A stretch of 64,000 bases of DNA from Paralithodes platypus (taxonomy: Eukaryota; Arthropoda; Malacostraca; Decapoda; Lithodidae): assembly GCA_032716605.1 (NCBI GenBank), contig CM064552.1, forward strand, positions 3,713,108 to 3,777,107, in the 5' to 3' direction. A program made the translations under genes and the position numbers. The notes beneath the pieces were generated by a model. It worked only from the letters and a program-made list of their open reading frames with translations, ran no database searches and had not been told where the DNA came from. Shown piece after piece: positions 10,311-19,800 of this stretch (position 1 is its first letter; every line of letters begins with the position of its first letter).

Positions 10311-10421
10311 TATTTTCCTGTGTGATAGCCAGTTATATCACATATATATCACAGTGCCTCCCATAATTATATTAGTTAAAACAAAAAAAGAGGAATTTTA
10401 ATTTATGTGCACCGTACTAAC

Positions 10422-10649
10422 CTTGAGGGGAAGGGAAGTTGGAGCCGTAATCTTGCCTCCTTCTTCTTCTTCTTCAGGCCCCTGGGTGGCGAAGGGCGGG
10501 CTGGCGGGGTCCCAAGGGTTATAAGGGGCGGGCTGTCCCTGCGGAGGGGTGCTGTACTCGAACTGGTTGATGGGGGGAGAGAAGATGGCGTTGATGGAGG
10601 AGGGGGCCGAGTCCTTGCATAACACACTCTCCGGCACGGGCTCCGGCAC
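10422..10649 (-). CDS. Internal exon, proline-rich tail, probably same PP2C gene
   Basis: An open 228-nt exon of exactly 76 codons, bounded by TCTCCCGCAG and AAG/GTTAGT on the minus strand, so phase 0 at both ends. It is GC-rich against AT-rich surroundings. The peptide starts VPEPVPESVLCKDSAPSS, continues INAIFSPPINQFEY, then a proline-rich part (PPQGQPAPYNPWDPASPP), and closes with EEEEEGGK and PLK. No catalytic motif is present; it reads as a disordered tail, possibly with short docking motifs. Phase 0 entry matches the phase 0 exit of the phosphatase exon at 24127-23985, and its exit matches the entry of the exon at 10157. Linking the three exons into one transcript is inference from strand, order and phase. 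Confidence 0.7.
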
Positions 10650-10702
10650 CTGCGGGAGAATTGATCAGTGGTAAGAGGAGGAGGAGGAGGAGGGAGAATA
10701 AA

Positions 10703-10901
10703 GGCGGTATCACACGAGCGCTTTTTCACTCAACATTTATCCTCAACACTGGCCTGGCAGCTTATGAGGTCAACATTTAGAATATTTTGGTCACCTAAAT
10801 ACATCTAGCAACAGTCTAGTTTCCAATACCAGTGCAAAATATTCCAGAAATGTTGCCAGAAATGTTTGCACTATAAATGTTCTCGTGTGATACCGGCTTA
10901 A
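10703..10901. mobile_element. Family B TTAA MITE
   Basis: Left GGCGGTATCACACGAGCGCT faces right CTCGTGTGATACCGGC then TTAA 10898-10901. The interior CTCAACACTGGCCTGGCAGC and AGTCTAGTTTCCAATACCAG are shared with other B copies. Confidence 0.8.
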
Positions 10902-11210
10902 GGCATATAAATCACGGCATTGGGCTATCTGTCTCATATCCAGGCTCTCACTCTCCCTCTTGTTGGGGATAGGAAGGAGGGAATGAAAGCATGCTTCTTT
11001 TGTTTCCTACTCTCTCTCGCTGGGGGAGGACAGCATATGAATCATGGCATTGAGCTATCTGTCTTTTATCTACACTCTCACTCTCACTCTCGTTGGGGGA
11101 AAGGAGGGAGGGAATGAAAGCAAGAGTTATATTTCCTATCCACGCACTCACTCTTTCTCTCTCGCTAGGGGAAACAGAGGGAAGGAATGAAAACATACGT
11201 TTTTTTTTGT
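10902..11210. repeat. Minisatellite, unit about 110-127 bp, three copies
   Basis: GGCATTGGGCTATCTGTCTC and CTCTCACTCTCCCTC..TTGGGG..AGGAGGGAATGAAAGC recur with divergence. 11211-11921 holds a C15 run near 11269 and three short CT tracts, otherwise nothing. Confidence 0.7.
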
Positions 11211-11634
11211 TCTACCTTATGTTGGTAGGAAAAGACAAAGCTACCTTTTTCTATCAGTCCATTATAGCCCCCCCCCCCCCCCCTCCCTCTCCCTCTCCCT
11301 TGTTGGGTAAGTGGGTGGGTGGGTTAGGGATGGGATACAAGACTAAACAGGTGTACATCAAATAAAATAAGAGAGAGGCTGGGCAACACAACCCCTTCCC
11401 ATATTTAAAATATATTTAATACAACTAAGTAAGGTTATATCAAGCCAAACTAAACAAATGTGAACCAACAAATGCATACCGGTACTCCTTTCTGTCACTT
11501 CCCCCATCCCCATTACCACATCTTTCTCTCTCTCTCTCTCTCTCTCTGAACACTGGTGAGGAATTGATGAGAGGGGTGAGTATCAAAGAAGTTGACACCC
11601 CGAGTGATCTGTTCTCTGGTGTCTTCCTGTTTAC

Positions 11635-11670
<36 letters not shown>

Positions 11671-11921
11671 ATACACTTGTATCATTATTTGAATAACAAA
11701 TTAGTTTAATGTTTTCTCTTGTATCGTGTACTTAGCGATTCACCAATACCTTCATTATTGGGATTTACATTTAGATTGCTGTAAAGTGTAATGAAATATG
11801 AAATAAATATTACATATAAATATAATACTTTCTATTTCGGTCTATCCCCCCACACCCACCTACCTACCTACCTACCCCCCCCCCCCCCTCTCTCTCTCTC
11901 TCTCTCACTGATATCTGTATG

Positions 11922-12276
11922 TTAAGGGGAGACGGTCGTTTTTCTGGTCCCCTTTCTCCCTCGTGTTTAGTTCCATTATATTTTAGATTATTAGACGTTC
12001 GGCCCATTTGTTTGGCGATTTTAAGACCTTTCGTCCCATTTCGTTATAAATGTTAAGACCTATCTGTCGATTTTTTCCTGGCGAGCCTGTAATTGTAAGA
12101 GGAATCGGCTTTCGGCCGGGACATTATTCTACCAAAAAAATGTACAAATTTATCTTGAGGGGGGGGGGGGGGGCTAGGGGATGTTTTTCTAAGTTTGAGG
12201 GATGTCTAGCGAGGAAACTAAGAATTTATGAATGAATGAATTAATACGCCAAAAAAAGAAGTTAGTGTCCCCTTAA
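11922..12276 (+). mobile_element. Family D TTAA MITE, complete
   Basis: Left TTAAGGGGAGACGGTCGTTT, internal GTTCGGCCCATTTGTTTGGC, CCTGGCGAGCCTG, GGCTTTCGGCCGGGAC and AATGTACAAATTTATCTTGA, right TGTCCCCTTAA. The extreme tips GGGGA and TCCCC are inverted; long arms are absent. No open frame. Confidence 0.85.
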
Positions 12277-12369
12277 TTAGCCTACCCATCTATTTTCAAT
12301 GCAGTGATTCTGGCCCCATAGCTAAACGACAAATCAATAGAGTCTCTCTCTCTTAGTAACATCACACTG

Positions 12370-12775
12370 ACACTGACGGTATTATTAGAACAGGGCTACA
12401 ACACTCACACTGACGGTATTATTAGAACAGGGCTACAACACTCACACTGACGGTATTATTAGAACAGGGCTACAACACTCACACTGACGGTATTATTAGA
12501 ACAGGGCTACAACACTCACACTGACGGTATTATTAGAACAGGGCTACAACACTCACACTGACGGTATTATTAGAACAGGGCTACAACACTCACACTGACG
12601 GTATTATTAGAACAGGGCTACAACACTCACACTGACGGTATTATTAGAACAGGGCTACAACACTCACACTGACGGTATTATTAGAACAGGGCTACAACAC
12701 TCACACTGACGGTATTATTAGAACAGGGCTACAACACTCACACTGACGGTATTATTAGAACAGGGCTACAACACA
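12370..12775. repeat. 37-bp satellite array, eleven near-identical copies
   Basis: The unit CTGACGGTATTATTAGAACA plus GGGCTACAACACTCACA recurs exactly every 37 bp from 12373 to 12774. Near-identity of all units implies recent amplification. No source sequence was found in the window. Confidence 0.95.
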
Positions 12776-12784
12776 AACTATTGA

Positions 12785-12860
12785 GAGGGGTTTTCTGAAC
12801 CCCTTTCTCTCTTGCTTAGCCCCATTAGTTTTGACATTTTAAGACAGTCGCCCCAATAGT
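12785..12860 (+). mobile_element. Family D fragment, 5' part
   Basis: GGTTTTCTGAACCCCTTTC, TAGCCCCATTAGTTTTGAC and ATTTTAAGACAGTCGCCCC match the 5' third of D; the TTAA tip is missing. Confidence 0.6.
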
Positions 12861-12894
12861 TCGCGGCTAGTTCGAGGAACCAACTGTTACAGCA

Positions 12895-13286
12895 TTAAGG
12901 GGGGTCACCTGCTTTTTTGTTTTATCTTTCTCTCCTTTTCTCTCTTTCTCTGGCTTGTATCCATTCGGCCCCATTCAGGCAACTGTTTTAAAACGTTTAT
13001 CCCCATCCAGGTGTCGATTTCTTCCTGGCGATCGAGAGCGAGCCAGCATTGTATGGAGAAATCCGGCTTCGCCGGAGAAATTGTTCTATCGAAAAATGTA
13101 CAAATTTACCTTGCTGTCAAAACAAAAATATATATATGCTGGCTCGCTACCGCTCGCCAGGAAAATATTGATACCTGGATGGGGGTAAACATATTAAAAC
13201 AGTAGGCTGAATGGGGCTGATTGGATACAAGCCAAAGAGAAAGGGAGAGAAAGAGAAAAAAACAAAAACGTGTTGGCGCCCCTTAA
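12895..13286. mobile_element. Family E foldback TTAA MITE, complete reference copy
   Basis: TTAA at both tips (12895 and 13283). Arms include GGGGGGTCACCTGC, a CT-rich block, CTTGTATCCATTCGGCCCCA, CATCCAGGTGTCGATTTC and CCTGGCGATCGAGAGCGAGC, all repeated inverted on the right. The centre has GAAATCCGGCTTCGCCGGAG. It is 392 bp and non-coding. Confidence 0.9.
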
Positions 13287-13401
13287 ACTCATACTCATTA
13301 AACATACTCTAAACTTTCACGATGCGCATAATTTCCATATAAATAAATGTTATGCTATGTTATCATTTATATTTTTATTTTATTTGTTTTATTTGTTTTT
13401 G

Positions 13402-13547
13402 TGGCGAACGATAGCAACCCTGCAATTTAGGAGGGACAGATCTTGACCAAGGCATTTTGCCACCGAAAAATGCACACATTTATCTCAATGGGGGGTATTT
13501 TTTTTAAAGCTTGATGGAGATCTAGGGAACAAAAAACATCCCCTTAA
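13402..13547 (+). mobile_element. Family D, 3' half
   Basis: GGCGAACGATAGCAACCCTG, CCGAAAAATGCACACATTTA and TTGATGGAGATCTAGGGAAC lead to TCCCCTTAA. Its TTAA (13544-13547) is also the left TTAA of the next family C element. Confidence 0.75.
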
Positions 13548-13741
13548 CCCTTTCAAAATCAAATTATGCATATCTTCTCAGTTTTCTGGCTATTATTAGA
13601 CGATTTAATTCAAATTAGAAGGGGTATATGGAAGTAGGAAGGTTAATTGAGATTGTTTTACCCTCACAATTACAACAGACCATCACTAAACTGTATAAAG
13701 TCGTCTAAAGATATCCAGCATAAACTGTCAAGATGCCTCAT
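13544..13741. mobile_element. Family C TTAA MITE
   Basis: TTAACCCTTTCAAAATC, TTTTCTGGCTATTATTAGAC, GGAAGTAGGAAGGTTAATTG, AAAGTCGTCTAAAGATATCC and GATGCCTCATGACG. The right tip passes into a family D segment without a TTAA. Confidence 0.75.
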
Positions 13742-13966
13742 GACGTCTTCTCCTTCATATTTAGCCCCATTAGCTTGAGATTTTAAGATGTTCGCCTCCT
13801 TATATTGGCGATTTTAAAACCTATCGCCTTATGTATTTGTTATTTAAAAGACCTTTCGTGCCATTTAGGTGTAGATTTATTCCTGGGGAACGATAACAAG
13901 CCTGTAATTCAGAAGGAACCGGCCTTCGGCCGAAACATTTTTCAACGGAAAAAAAAACATAAATAC
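13742..13966 (+). mobile_element. Family D, middle part
   Basis: TAGCCCCATTAGCTTGAGAT, TATTGGCGATTTTAAAACC, GGGGAACGATAACAAGCCTG and GGCCTTCGGCCGAAAC match D; both tips are lost. 13967-14249 holds nothing recognisable. Confidence 0.7.
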
Positions 13967-14249
13967 AAAATAAAATAATGATAATCAATTTGATTAAAAG
14001 TGTCATCTGATATAAAGGGTTAAATTGTACATGCAGCTTAACTCGCTAAACAGATTACATCATAAAATAGAACAATACACGTCACTATTTATTAAAACAG
14101 GCAAAGGGATTCGAAGTGTTAGAAAAGGGTTGGAAGAACAATAGAACATAACATAACTAGGCTATACAAATGGATGAAATGGGGTAGTGGCTATTTCAAG
14201 ACATATATAAGATAGAAATGATGGAATGGGCACAAATAGTTTGAATGGT

Positions 14250-14385
14250 GGTTAGTTAGTTAGTTAAAGTAAGACTTCAGAGGCTATCAACCCTATTGGA
14301 TTATTCAGCCAGCACACTGTAAGTAAAGAATAACGCCAGGACTGGATCCTCTGCGAGAACCCCAGTCCCTTGTGAATGTGAATGT
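14250..14385 (-). mobile_element. Family H SINE-like element (minus) with TAAC-type tail
   Basis: On the plus strand GTTAGTTAGTTAGTTAAAG precedes ACTTCAGAGGCTATCAACCC, ATTGGATTATTCAGCCAGCA and CAGGACTGGATCC. Read on the minus strand the element ends in short TAAC repeats, as RTE-mobilised retroposons do. Other copies: 53034-53154 and 56866-56975. Confidence 0.65.
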
Positions 14386-14675
14386 TGGGTAGAAGACCTA
14401 GATATGTGTGAATTTTGTGTTTTGTCTGTGTTTGTTCGATGTTTTGTCTTGTGTTCTGTGTTTTCCCTGTTCTTGCTCTGTCTTGAGTCGGCCACCCCCA
14501 AGAAAATACAAACACAAAATAATAAAATAGAGGAAAATAAAAAAAAAAATAAAAATTGGAAAAGTGGGGATTGGGCCTGAGCATATAGATATATAGAGGG
14601 TATAAGCACACATACAATCAGGGTGTTAAAGGAAAGCAGAGTCCATTATTTTGAGTCTTTATTATTGTATACTGT

Positions 14676-14775
14676 GTTGGTGGTGTAATGGTTTAGGTGC
14701 TTATGTTCTGGGTGTGGTGTCCCGAGTTCGAATCCCGGGAGGGCCATATGCTTTCATTAGTTTATTCAAGTAAAT
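14676..14775 (+). mobile_element. tRNA-headed SINE, family S
   Basis: TTGGTGGTGTAATGGTTTAG, then CCCGAGTTCGAATCCCGGGA and GGGCCATATGCTTTCATTAG. The T-arm pairs well, but the copy lacks the GGTGTTTGG tail, so it is read as a SINE and not a tRNA gene. 14776-14933 holds nothing recognisable. Confidence 0.65.
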
Positions 14776-14933
14776 TGGGGTTTGTATTTGATATTAATGT
14801 TAAAGAACGGAGTATTACTTATATGTAAACATACAATTATGGCTTTAAGTCCCAATTTTGTCTTTGAAAGTGATAAAATGGTCCAAACAATGCTATTTCA
14901 TGTTCATTGTCTTGTATTCCTTCTCATATTAAT

Positions 14934-15008
14934 TTAAGGGGGGATGATTAACTTTTTGGGCGTTTTTTGCATGTATTCATTATTTTTCTAGTTTCCTCCC
15001 GAGACCTC

Positions 15009-15043
<35 letters not shown>

Positions 15044-15278
15044 ATCCACTAGATCCCCCTTCTAGATTAATTTGTAAATTTTTCGGTAGAAAAATTCACT
15101 ATCGTTCGCCAGGGAAAAAATCGACACCAAAATAGCACGAAAGGTCTAAATATTGACGAAGAAGTAGGGCGAAAGGTCTTAAAATCGACTAACTAATGGG
15201 GTAAACATCTTAACATCTGAAAACTAATGGGGCTAAATATGAGGGAGACAGTGGTCAAGAAAACCGGCCCATCCTTAA
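14934..15278 (-). mobile_element. Family D TTAA MITE (minus), with internal A run
   Basis: TTAAGGGGGGATG at the left and CCTTAA at the right. Inside, reversed D landmarks: AAATTTTTCGGTAGAAAA, TCGTTCGCCAGGGAA, CGAAAGGTCTTAAAATCGAC, GGGAGACAGTGGTCAAG. A run of about 31 A at 15012-15042 lies inside the element. Confidence 0.8.
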
Positions 15279-15289
15279 GTCTTCACACA

Positions 15290-15412
15290 AGGCTGCAGAC
15301 TATCTCAATTAATCCTCTGAGCTACTACAGATCTTTTCCTAAGCGGAGTGAAATCGTCTACTAGTGTCCAGAATATGATGAAAAAAACATCACCGGTATT
15401 AAATGGGTGAAG
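15290..15412. mobile_element. Family A MITE, right half
   Basis: GCAGACTATCTCAATTAATC, GAAATCGTCTACTAGTGTCC and CATCACCGGTATTAAATGGG; no left half remains. Confidence 0.6.
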
Positions 15413-15467
15413 ATAGAAAGAGGGAGTTTGGGACACATTTAACGCCTACATCTCTAATGGGGGGAAA

Positions 15468-15590
15468 CTTAACTATTCACGATATAATTTCAATAGGGAG
15501 GGGATGCCATATTTAAGCAGATCTAACAGGGAACACTATTCACGATTAAATTTCAAAAGGGGAGGGCAGCCAAATTTAAGCAGATATAAG
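15468..15590. repeat. Two direct copies of about 64 bp
   Basis: ACTATTCACGATATAATTTC..ATATTTAAGCAGATCTAAC is followed by ACTATTCACGATTAAATTTC..AAATTTAAGCAGATATAAG. 15591-15770 shows nothing further. Confidence 0.75.
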
Positions 15591-15770
15591 ATGCAGCTGC
15601 TGAATGTCTGCCTTTACAAAAGCGGGTTGGCTTTGATGAAATCCAGTAGTTCTGTTTGTGTTGATATTATAGATTATAACTATTCAATACCGACTAACAG
15701 AAGTCTGCCAGATTCCACATTTGTATAGCACTAAGAAACTCAGAACTATCCGAGTTTGCACAAAGATTAT

Positions 15771-15987
15771 AGTTTGTATATTATAATTAGGCCAACAATA
15801 TTGACCACTAACCTCTAAAACTCGGAAATGACTAGAGAAATCGAGCTAACATTTCTACCACATGGGGAGAGTCAGCCACGGAATAGGTGTGGACATTTTT
15901 ACCGTCCATTTGCTCTAGCCTTTTTTTGAGTTACAGAGGTTAGGGGTCACGATTTCTGGCCACCATATAATGAATGGACTATAGTCT
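15771..15987. mobile_element. Family I MITE
   Basis: GACCACTAACCTCTAAAACT and GACTAGAGAAATCGAGC face TTGCTCTAGCC and TGAGTTACAGAGGTTAGGGG. The right tip is ATAATGAATGGACTATAGTC; the left tip is eroded. Confidence 0.75.
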
Positions 15988-16019
15988 TTGTAAAGGAGAA
16001 GTGCAGGCAAGTATACCAG

Positions 16020-16369
16020 TTAACCCCTTCTGTACCGTCGACATCCTGTGTATAGTATGCTGGCTACTACTGATAGATTTTACTCAGTTTAGGAAGGATC
16101 TCTAGCAATTGTAAGGCTCCGAACAATTTCAACCAACCCTTTTAACTACCGCAGAACATTCCTAAGCTTCTTAAGATCGCTTACCAGACCAAATGGCTGG
16201 AGTAAAGTAGGAAAGAAGTGCAATTGGACAGAGGAAGAACAAGCTGAGAAGTGAGAAGTACAGTAGAAGACTGAAAGTTCTCGAGCTCAACCAAGTTGCT
16301 TCATTGTATGATCGCTTAAACATAGCTATAATAAAATATAACAGACGTCGCTGGTACAGAAAAAGTTAA
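16020..16369. mobile_element. Family A TTAA MITE carrying a nested insertion
   Basis: TTAA at 16020 and 16366; left CCCCTTCTGTACCGTCGACA faces right GACGTCGCTGGTACAGAAAA. The element is longer than its relatives because of a 126-bp insert (16184-16309). Confidence 0.85.
16184..16309. mobile_element. 126-bp unidentified insert with 9-bp target duplication
   Basis: GATCGCTTA occurs on both sides (16175-16183 and 16310-16318) and once in the expected family A site. The insert begins CCAGACCAAATGGCTGG and ends GCTTCATTGTAT. It has neither inverted ends nor a poly(A), so its class is unknown. Confidence 0.65.
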
Positions 16370-16532
16370 TAATTTAAGGGGGGGGGGTATATATAATTTT
16401 GGAAGTTCCGAATGCATAGGGGGAAGTGCAGGCAAGTGTACCAGTAATTTCTTCCACATACAAGAGTGCACGTTCCAGTTTAAATAATTTAAGGGGGTGT
16501 TTAATATAATTTGGGGAGTTCCGAATGAGTAC

Positions 16533-16654
16533 CTGCAGACCCCCATGGCCCATAGCTGGCATGGGGGCGGGTGGTCGGGGGCCGCCGGTATGAGCGGAGG
16601 GGTGGTGGAGTATCATACTGGGGAAGAGCTCGGTGTGACGGGGGAAGAAACGCC
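16533..16654 (-). CDS. Candidate cryptic or alternative exon in the 13-kb intron
   Basis: A GC-rich 122-nt segment bounded on the minus strand by a GT-repeat ending in TTTCAG and by CTGCAG/GTACTC. Two of three frames are open; one reads HTGGPRPPAPMPAMGHGG. Entered in phase 0, as the upstream phosphatase exon requires, it gives GVSSPVTPSSSPV and then TGA, so inclusion would replace the long tail by a short C-terminus. Its length is not a multiple of three. The acceptor also recurs in the neighbouring minisatellite units (16655-17103), so it may be a repeat by-product. RNA evidence is needed to call it real. Confidence 0.25.
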
Positions 16655-17103
16655 CTGAAACACACACACACACACACCATTTGGCTATGGTGAGTTGATG
16701 GAGGGGAGCTATGGTGAGACGATGGAGAGGAGCTAGGGTGAGTGGGATGTTGGGATAGTGTAATGGTTGGGAATGGGATAGTGTGATGGTTGGGATAGTG
16801 TGATGGGAAGCAACGCCCTGAAACATACACACATACACAATTAGGCTATGGTGAGGTAATGGAGAGGAGCTGGGAGAGTGGGATGGTTGGATAGTGGGAC
16901 GTTGGGACAATGTGGTGGTTGGGATAGTGTGAAGGGGAGCAATGATCTGAAACACACACACACACCACTTGGCTACGCAATGCCTTGGAGAAAGAAAAAA
17001 AAAACACACACACACACCATTTGGCTACGGTGAGGCGATGGAGAGGAGCTAAAGTAGTAGGATGGTTAGGAGAGTGTGATGTAGGAATAGTGTGATGGCA
17101 CAA
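16655..17103. repeat. Complex minisatellite, unit about 170 bp, with CA cores
   Basis: Each unit has CACACACACACC, ATTTGGCTATGGTGAG, GATGGAGAGGAGCT, GATAGTGTGATGG and AACGCCCTGAAAC in order. About three to four diverged copies. The AACGCCCTGAAAC block is also the acceptor edge of the candidate exon at 16654. Confidence 0.8.
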
Positions 17104-17422
17104 ATGTCTGTAACGAGTAACCCTTCTTGGAAGAATAACATATTAATACATTTCAGCCAAATACAAGATAAATCAAGTCCTAATATATAAAATGTATTTG
17201 TTAGACTATAGTCATGTGGAGAGGGAAAGATGATCCCGTGAAGTGAGTTCCAGAGGTTACCGGTTATGGAAAAGACTAAAAACTATTAACTCATGGGTTA
17301 GAGATAAGGACAACAAAGGTGTGGGCGTAGGTAGATCTGAGGTGATAATAATAGAGAAGCTGCACCAAATTGTTTTAAGATATTACATGAATGAATTTAA
17401 ATGAGTTTTTGGATGAGTCGGA

Positions 17423-17745
17423 AAGGAGCGAAACGCGGAGATGGTAAGCAGATTTCCAGTGTTCAGAAAGTTGATTAAAGAACTTAAGAAAGCTCAAGTT
17501 CAGAATTATAAAGACCTATTAAGGGAGCTAAGGAACTAATTTGGGGAAAGTTGGGAAGCTATCTCGAGAGGTGGTGGAAGAGGCGAAAGGCGGAGATGGT
17601 AAGCAAATTTCAAGCGTTCAGAGAGTTAATCAAAGAACCTGTAGAAGCCCAAGTTCAAAGTAATATAGACCTATTATGGGAGCTGGGAAACTTATTTGGG
17701 GAAAGTTGGAAACCTATCTGGAGAGGTGGCAAGGACTGTTGAGGG
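17423..17745 (+). pseudogene. Two tandem copies of a coding-like unit of about 50 residues
   Basis: Copy two is open (MVSKFQAFRELIKEPVEAQ through LGNLFGESWKPIWRGG). Copy one in the same frame reads MVSRFPVFRKLIKELKKAQV and RELRN, then a stop, then FGESWEAISRGG. A third partial copy, DLGNLFGESWEAIWRGGK, is at 18487-18545, after the satellite and family C element that separate them. I do not recognise the protein; it looks helical and charged. 17104-17422 holds nothing recognisable. Confidence 0.4.
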
Positions 17746-17772
17746 AAATAGTATCCTTACAAGATCTGACTA

Positions 17773-18313
17773 CGTATTAATGTTCTGTTTTCTGGCTATT
17801 ATTACGCATTAATGTTCTGTTTTCTGGTTATTATTACGCATTAATGTTCTGTTTTCTGGCTATTATTACGCATTAATGTTCTGTTTTCTGGCTATTATTA
17901 CGTATTAATGTTCTGTTTTCTGGCTATTATTACGCATTAATGTTCTGTTTTCTGGCTATTATTACGCATTAATGTTCTGTTTTCTGGCTATTATTACGCA
18001 TTAATGTTCTGTTTTCTGGCTATTATTACGCATTAATGTTCTGTTTTCTGGCTATTATTACGTATTAATGTTCTGTTTTCTGGCTATTATTACGCATTAA
18101 TGTTCTGTTTTCTGGCTATTATTACGCATTAATGTTCTGTTTTCTGGCTATTATTACGCATTAATGTTCTGTTTTCTGGCTATTATTACGCATTAATGTT
18201 CTGTTTTCTGGCTATTATTACGCATTAATGTTCTGTTTTCTGGCTATTATTACGCATTAATGTTGTTTTCTGGCTATTATTACGCATTAATGTTCTGTTT
18301 TCTGGCTATTATT
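17773..18313. repeat. 32-bp satellite, 17 copies, derived from family C left end
   Basis: The unit CGCATTAATGTTCTGTTTTC plus TGGCTATTATTA recurs every 32 bp; units 1, 5 and 10 begin CGTATT and the next-to-last lacks TCT. The last unit continues without a break into an otherwise normal family C element (GACGATTCTTATTCAG), so the array is an expansion of that element's left end. Confidence 0.93.
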
Positions 18314-18500
18314 AGACGATTCTTATTCAGATTAGGAAAGGTATATGGAAGTTAGAGGGTTAATTGAGATATGGAAGTTAGAGGGTTAATTGAGATAGTC
18401 TTTGCCCTTATAATTTCCACAGGTCTTTCTTAAACGGTATAAAATCGTCTAATGATAGCCAGTTTAAACTATCAAAATACGTCATAATCTCCAAAGGGAT
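18282..18500. mobile_element. Family C MITE, source of the 32-bp array
   Basis: TTTTCTGGCTATTATTAGAC, then ATATGGAAGTTAGAGGGTTA duplicated (about 18340 and 18367), AAAATCGTCTAATGATAGCC and AATACGTCATAATCTCC. Terminal TTAA sequences are decayed. Confidence 0.75.
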
Positions 18501-18646
18501 AAAGGATCTGGGGAACTTATTTGGGGAAAGTTGGGAAGCTATCTGGAGAGGTGGAAAAGAGACCTGTTAGGGGGAAACGGTAGGCTATTTAGGGTGATGT
18601 GAAAGTTGATGGGTTAGGGAGCTACTGAGGGGGAGAGAAGGGTTGA

Positions 18647-18840
18647 TTAAGCCAGTGCCAAACGAGCGATTTTTCTGGCAATTTTTTGATGAGCAAGTAT
18701 ATTTTCTCGTTACAAAATGCTACAGACGATCTCAATTAATCATTTTAGCTACCCTATATACTGTAATTTCTAAGCTTCATAAAATCGTCTAAATGTAGCT
18801 GAAATCAAATGCAAAAGAAGTCACCGGTACAGAAGGAGAG
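18647..18840. mobile_element. Family B tip joined to family A right half
   Basis: TTAAGCCAGTGCCAAACGAG is a B-like tip. From about 18718, ACAGACGATCTCAATTAATC, AAAATCGTCTAAATGTAGC and GTCACCGGTACAGAAGGAG are family A. 18841-19049 has only a short GA tract. Confidence 0.6.
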
Positions 18841-19049
18841 GTATTTTCATGATGGTCTAGGGTGTAGACTAAAACAAAATATATACAATTAAAATACAGC
18901 GAAAGAGAGAGAGCGAGAGAGAGAGATTCTTTGAAGTCGCAAGGCCTATTTGAGATGTTAGTAAAGCCTATTTGGAGGGTAATTGGAAAGATCTAATTGG
19001 GAGCGGTGTGTGTTGAGGGAACATTTGGGGTCTCATCTGGAAAGCCGTT

Positions 19050-19362
19050 ATCCCATTTAGTATTGGTGACTTCCTTTTCATTATCTTCTGGCAACTATTA
19101 GACGATTCTATTCAGCTTCTGAAGGATGTATATCCAATAAACCCTTCTCTATCGGCGACGTCTATCTAATTATATTTTAGCTATATTTAGACGATTTTAT
19201 TCAATTTTATAAAGGGACTTGGGCAAGTAACAGGCTTCGAACTATTTCACTTAACCCGTTTTACTACCACAGATCCATCTTCAACTGCACAAAATCCTTC
19301 CTAAGGTTCATAGAAATTCTTTAAATATAGCTGAAATAAAATAAAAAATAGTTTAGGCCTAT
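19050..19362. mobile_element. Two joined family A MITE fragments
   Basis: A first left arm (AACTATTAGACGATTCTATT) ends near 19137 and is followed by a second copy starting AACCCTTCTCTATCGGCGAC and reaching AAATATAGCTGAAATAAAAT. 19363-19700 holds nothing recognisable. Confidence 0.65.
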
Positions 19363-19716
19363 TTGTTGTTTTGTTTTTTAACTTGGAGGGGGTCTGAGGA
19401 GGTGTGTTTTTTAATGTATGGAGATCTCTTTGAAACTGAACTTGGGGTGTATTTCAAGCATTTTATGAAGTCGACTCAGGTATGGAGATAAAAATGAACC
19501 TAGTGTTGAGTTTCAAGTTGATGCCCAGGTAAGGTAGGAGGGAGCCAGAAAGGAAATACGTCATGTTGAAAAGCCGTAGAAGTTGAACAGGGTAATTACG
19601 GGGCGGCGAGAAAAAATAGGGTAAAAAAGTAGGTTAAAAAATATCGTACGGTAGGGGGTTGCGACAGGTGATTAGTGTACCTATCAAATATCTATATCTA
19701 TCTATCTATCTATATA

Positions 19717-19718
19717 TA

Positions 19719-19796
<78 letters not shown>
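19717..19796. repeat. (TA)n microsatellite, about 40 copies
   Basis: An uninterrupted TA tract next to ATCT repeats (19690-19716). It abuts the truncated LINE fragment on its right. Confidence 0.95.

Positions 19797-19800
<4 letters not shown>

Noticed and set aside
12370..12775. Regular repeats resembling a CRISPR array
   Set aside because: Units are directly tandem with no spacers, in an animal genome; it is a satellite.
14676..14750. Functional tRNA gene
   Set aside because: The T arm is fine, but the anticodon arm does not pair convincingly and the head is shared with several SINE copies.
16374..17015. 213-codon open frame on the minus strand
   Set aside because: It runs through a minisatellite with CA cores; only the short GC-rich part (16533-16654) has any splice context.
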